A DNA stretch of 64,000 bases from Bacteroidota bacterium (GTDB taxonomy: Bacteria > Bacteroidota > Ignavibacteria > Ignavibacteriales > Melioribacteraceae): contig JAHJUE010000007.1 in the NCBI GenBank assembly GCA_018829205.1, forward strand, positions 177,979-241,978, written 5' to 3'. Positions 63,936 to 64,000 of this stretch are shown here, in pieces (positions within the stretch are counted from its first letter, which is position 1; the number at the start of each line of letters is the position of its first letter). A program made the translations under genes and the position numbers. The notes under the pieces were generated by a model. The model did not search any database. It saw only the letters and a program-made list of their open reading frames with translations, and was not told where the DNA came from.

Positions 63936-64000
63936 GAGTACAGAAGAAAAAATAATCAAGAACAAATTGGGGTTATTAGAACTCTCAAATCATTTAGGTA
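63934..64000 (+). mobile_element. IS481-family transposase, 5' end only
   Basis: A transposase gene starts at 63934 and runs off the window. The 22 visible residues, MSTEEKIIKNKLGLLELSNH then LG, match the typical IS481-type transposase N-terminus (EEKxIKNKxGLLELAxxLG), which precedes an HTH. AAGGG before the ATG is the ribosome site. The element lies 112 bp after uvrB; its left end is not defined, and whether it is complete cannot be seen. Confidence 0.8.

Overview
This is an AT-rich bacterial chromosome window, most likely from the Ignavibacteria or a near relative in the Bacteroidota/Chlorobi lineage. Three large secreted proteins end in type IX secretion (T9SS) sorting tails carrying the NYPNPFNPxT motif typical of that lineage. 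A PorV/PorQ-like outer-membrane protein, a DUF3078 protein, a DUF4295-type small ribosomal protein and a TAnnTTTG-like promoter element point the same way. The window is densely coded and largely housekeeping. One mobile element, an IS481-type transposase, is cut by the right edge. I saw no rRNA, tRNA, CRISPR array or prophage.

Layout. 1-8.5 kb, minus strand: a ClC chloride channel, a TPR/DUF1579-like secreted protein, a membrane-bound AraC regulator, and a signalling operon of a small partner protein, an HDOD protein and a GAF-PAS-GAF histidine kinase whose frame is broken at a 7-nt homopolymer. 8.5-13.2 kb: pyrophosphatase with GyrI-like and DinB-like partners, a MITE-like repeat, and an amidohydrolase/hydrolase/cupin group. 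13.3-22 kb, plus strand: an EamA transporter, an FtsX-type permease, then a three-gene hydroxyproline operon (glycyl-radical activase, trans-4-hydroxyproline dehydratase, Xaa-Pro aminopeptidase). 22-28 kb: two T9SS cargo propeller proteins bracketed by a 28-nt direct repeat, then gpmI and a PorV-like protein. 28-38 kb: tail-specific protease, YbaK, the DUF4295-type gene, a KamA-type radical SAM aminomutase, Nfu, RsmI and ProRS. 38.5-45 kb: an orphan PD-(D/E)XK-like protein, a patatin-Omp85 fusion, and yidC-rnpA-rpmH. 45-50 kb: a 1637-residue mosaic adhesin with a thioester domain. 50-64 kb: RlmD-type methyltransferase, a MerR/B12-like regulator divergent from thioredoxin with tandem 11-bp operator repeats, Sco and PCuAC copper-delivery lipoproteins, RsgA, a CDF metal exporter, SufE, an esterase, DUF3078, a CcmE-like orphan, uvrB and the IS.

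How it fits together. The hydroxyproline operon and the aminomutase suggest use of peptides and amino acids, possibly collagen-like ones. The T9SS cargo, PorV-like protein, patatin-Omp85 protein and thioester adhesin describe an elaborate cell surface. Sco plus PCuAC implies a CuA cytochrome oxidase elsewhere in the genome, which sits oddly beside an oxygen-sensitive glycyl-radical enzyme and suggests a facultative lifestyle. The most novel points are the thioester domain on a predicted T9SS cargo, the Xaa-Pro aminopeptidase coupled to hydroxyproline dehydratase, and the MerR/B12-like regulator that appears to lack both cobalamin-site histidines while its operators are visible.
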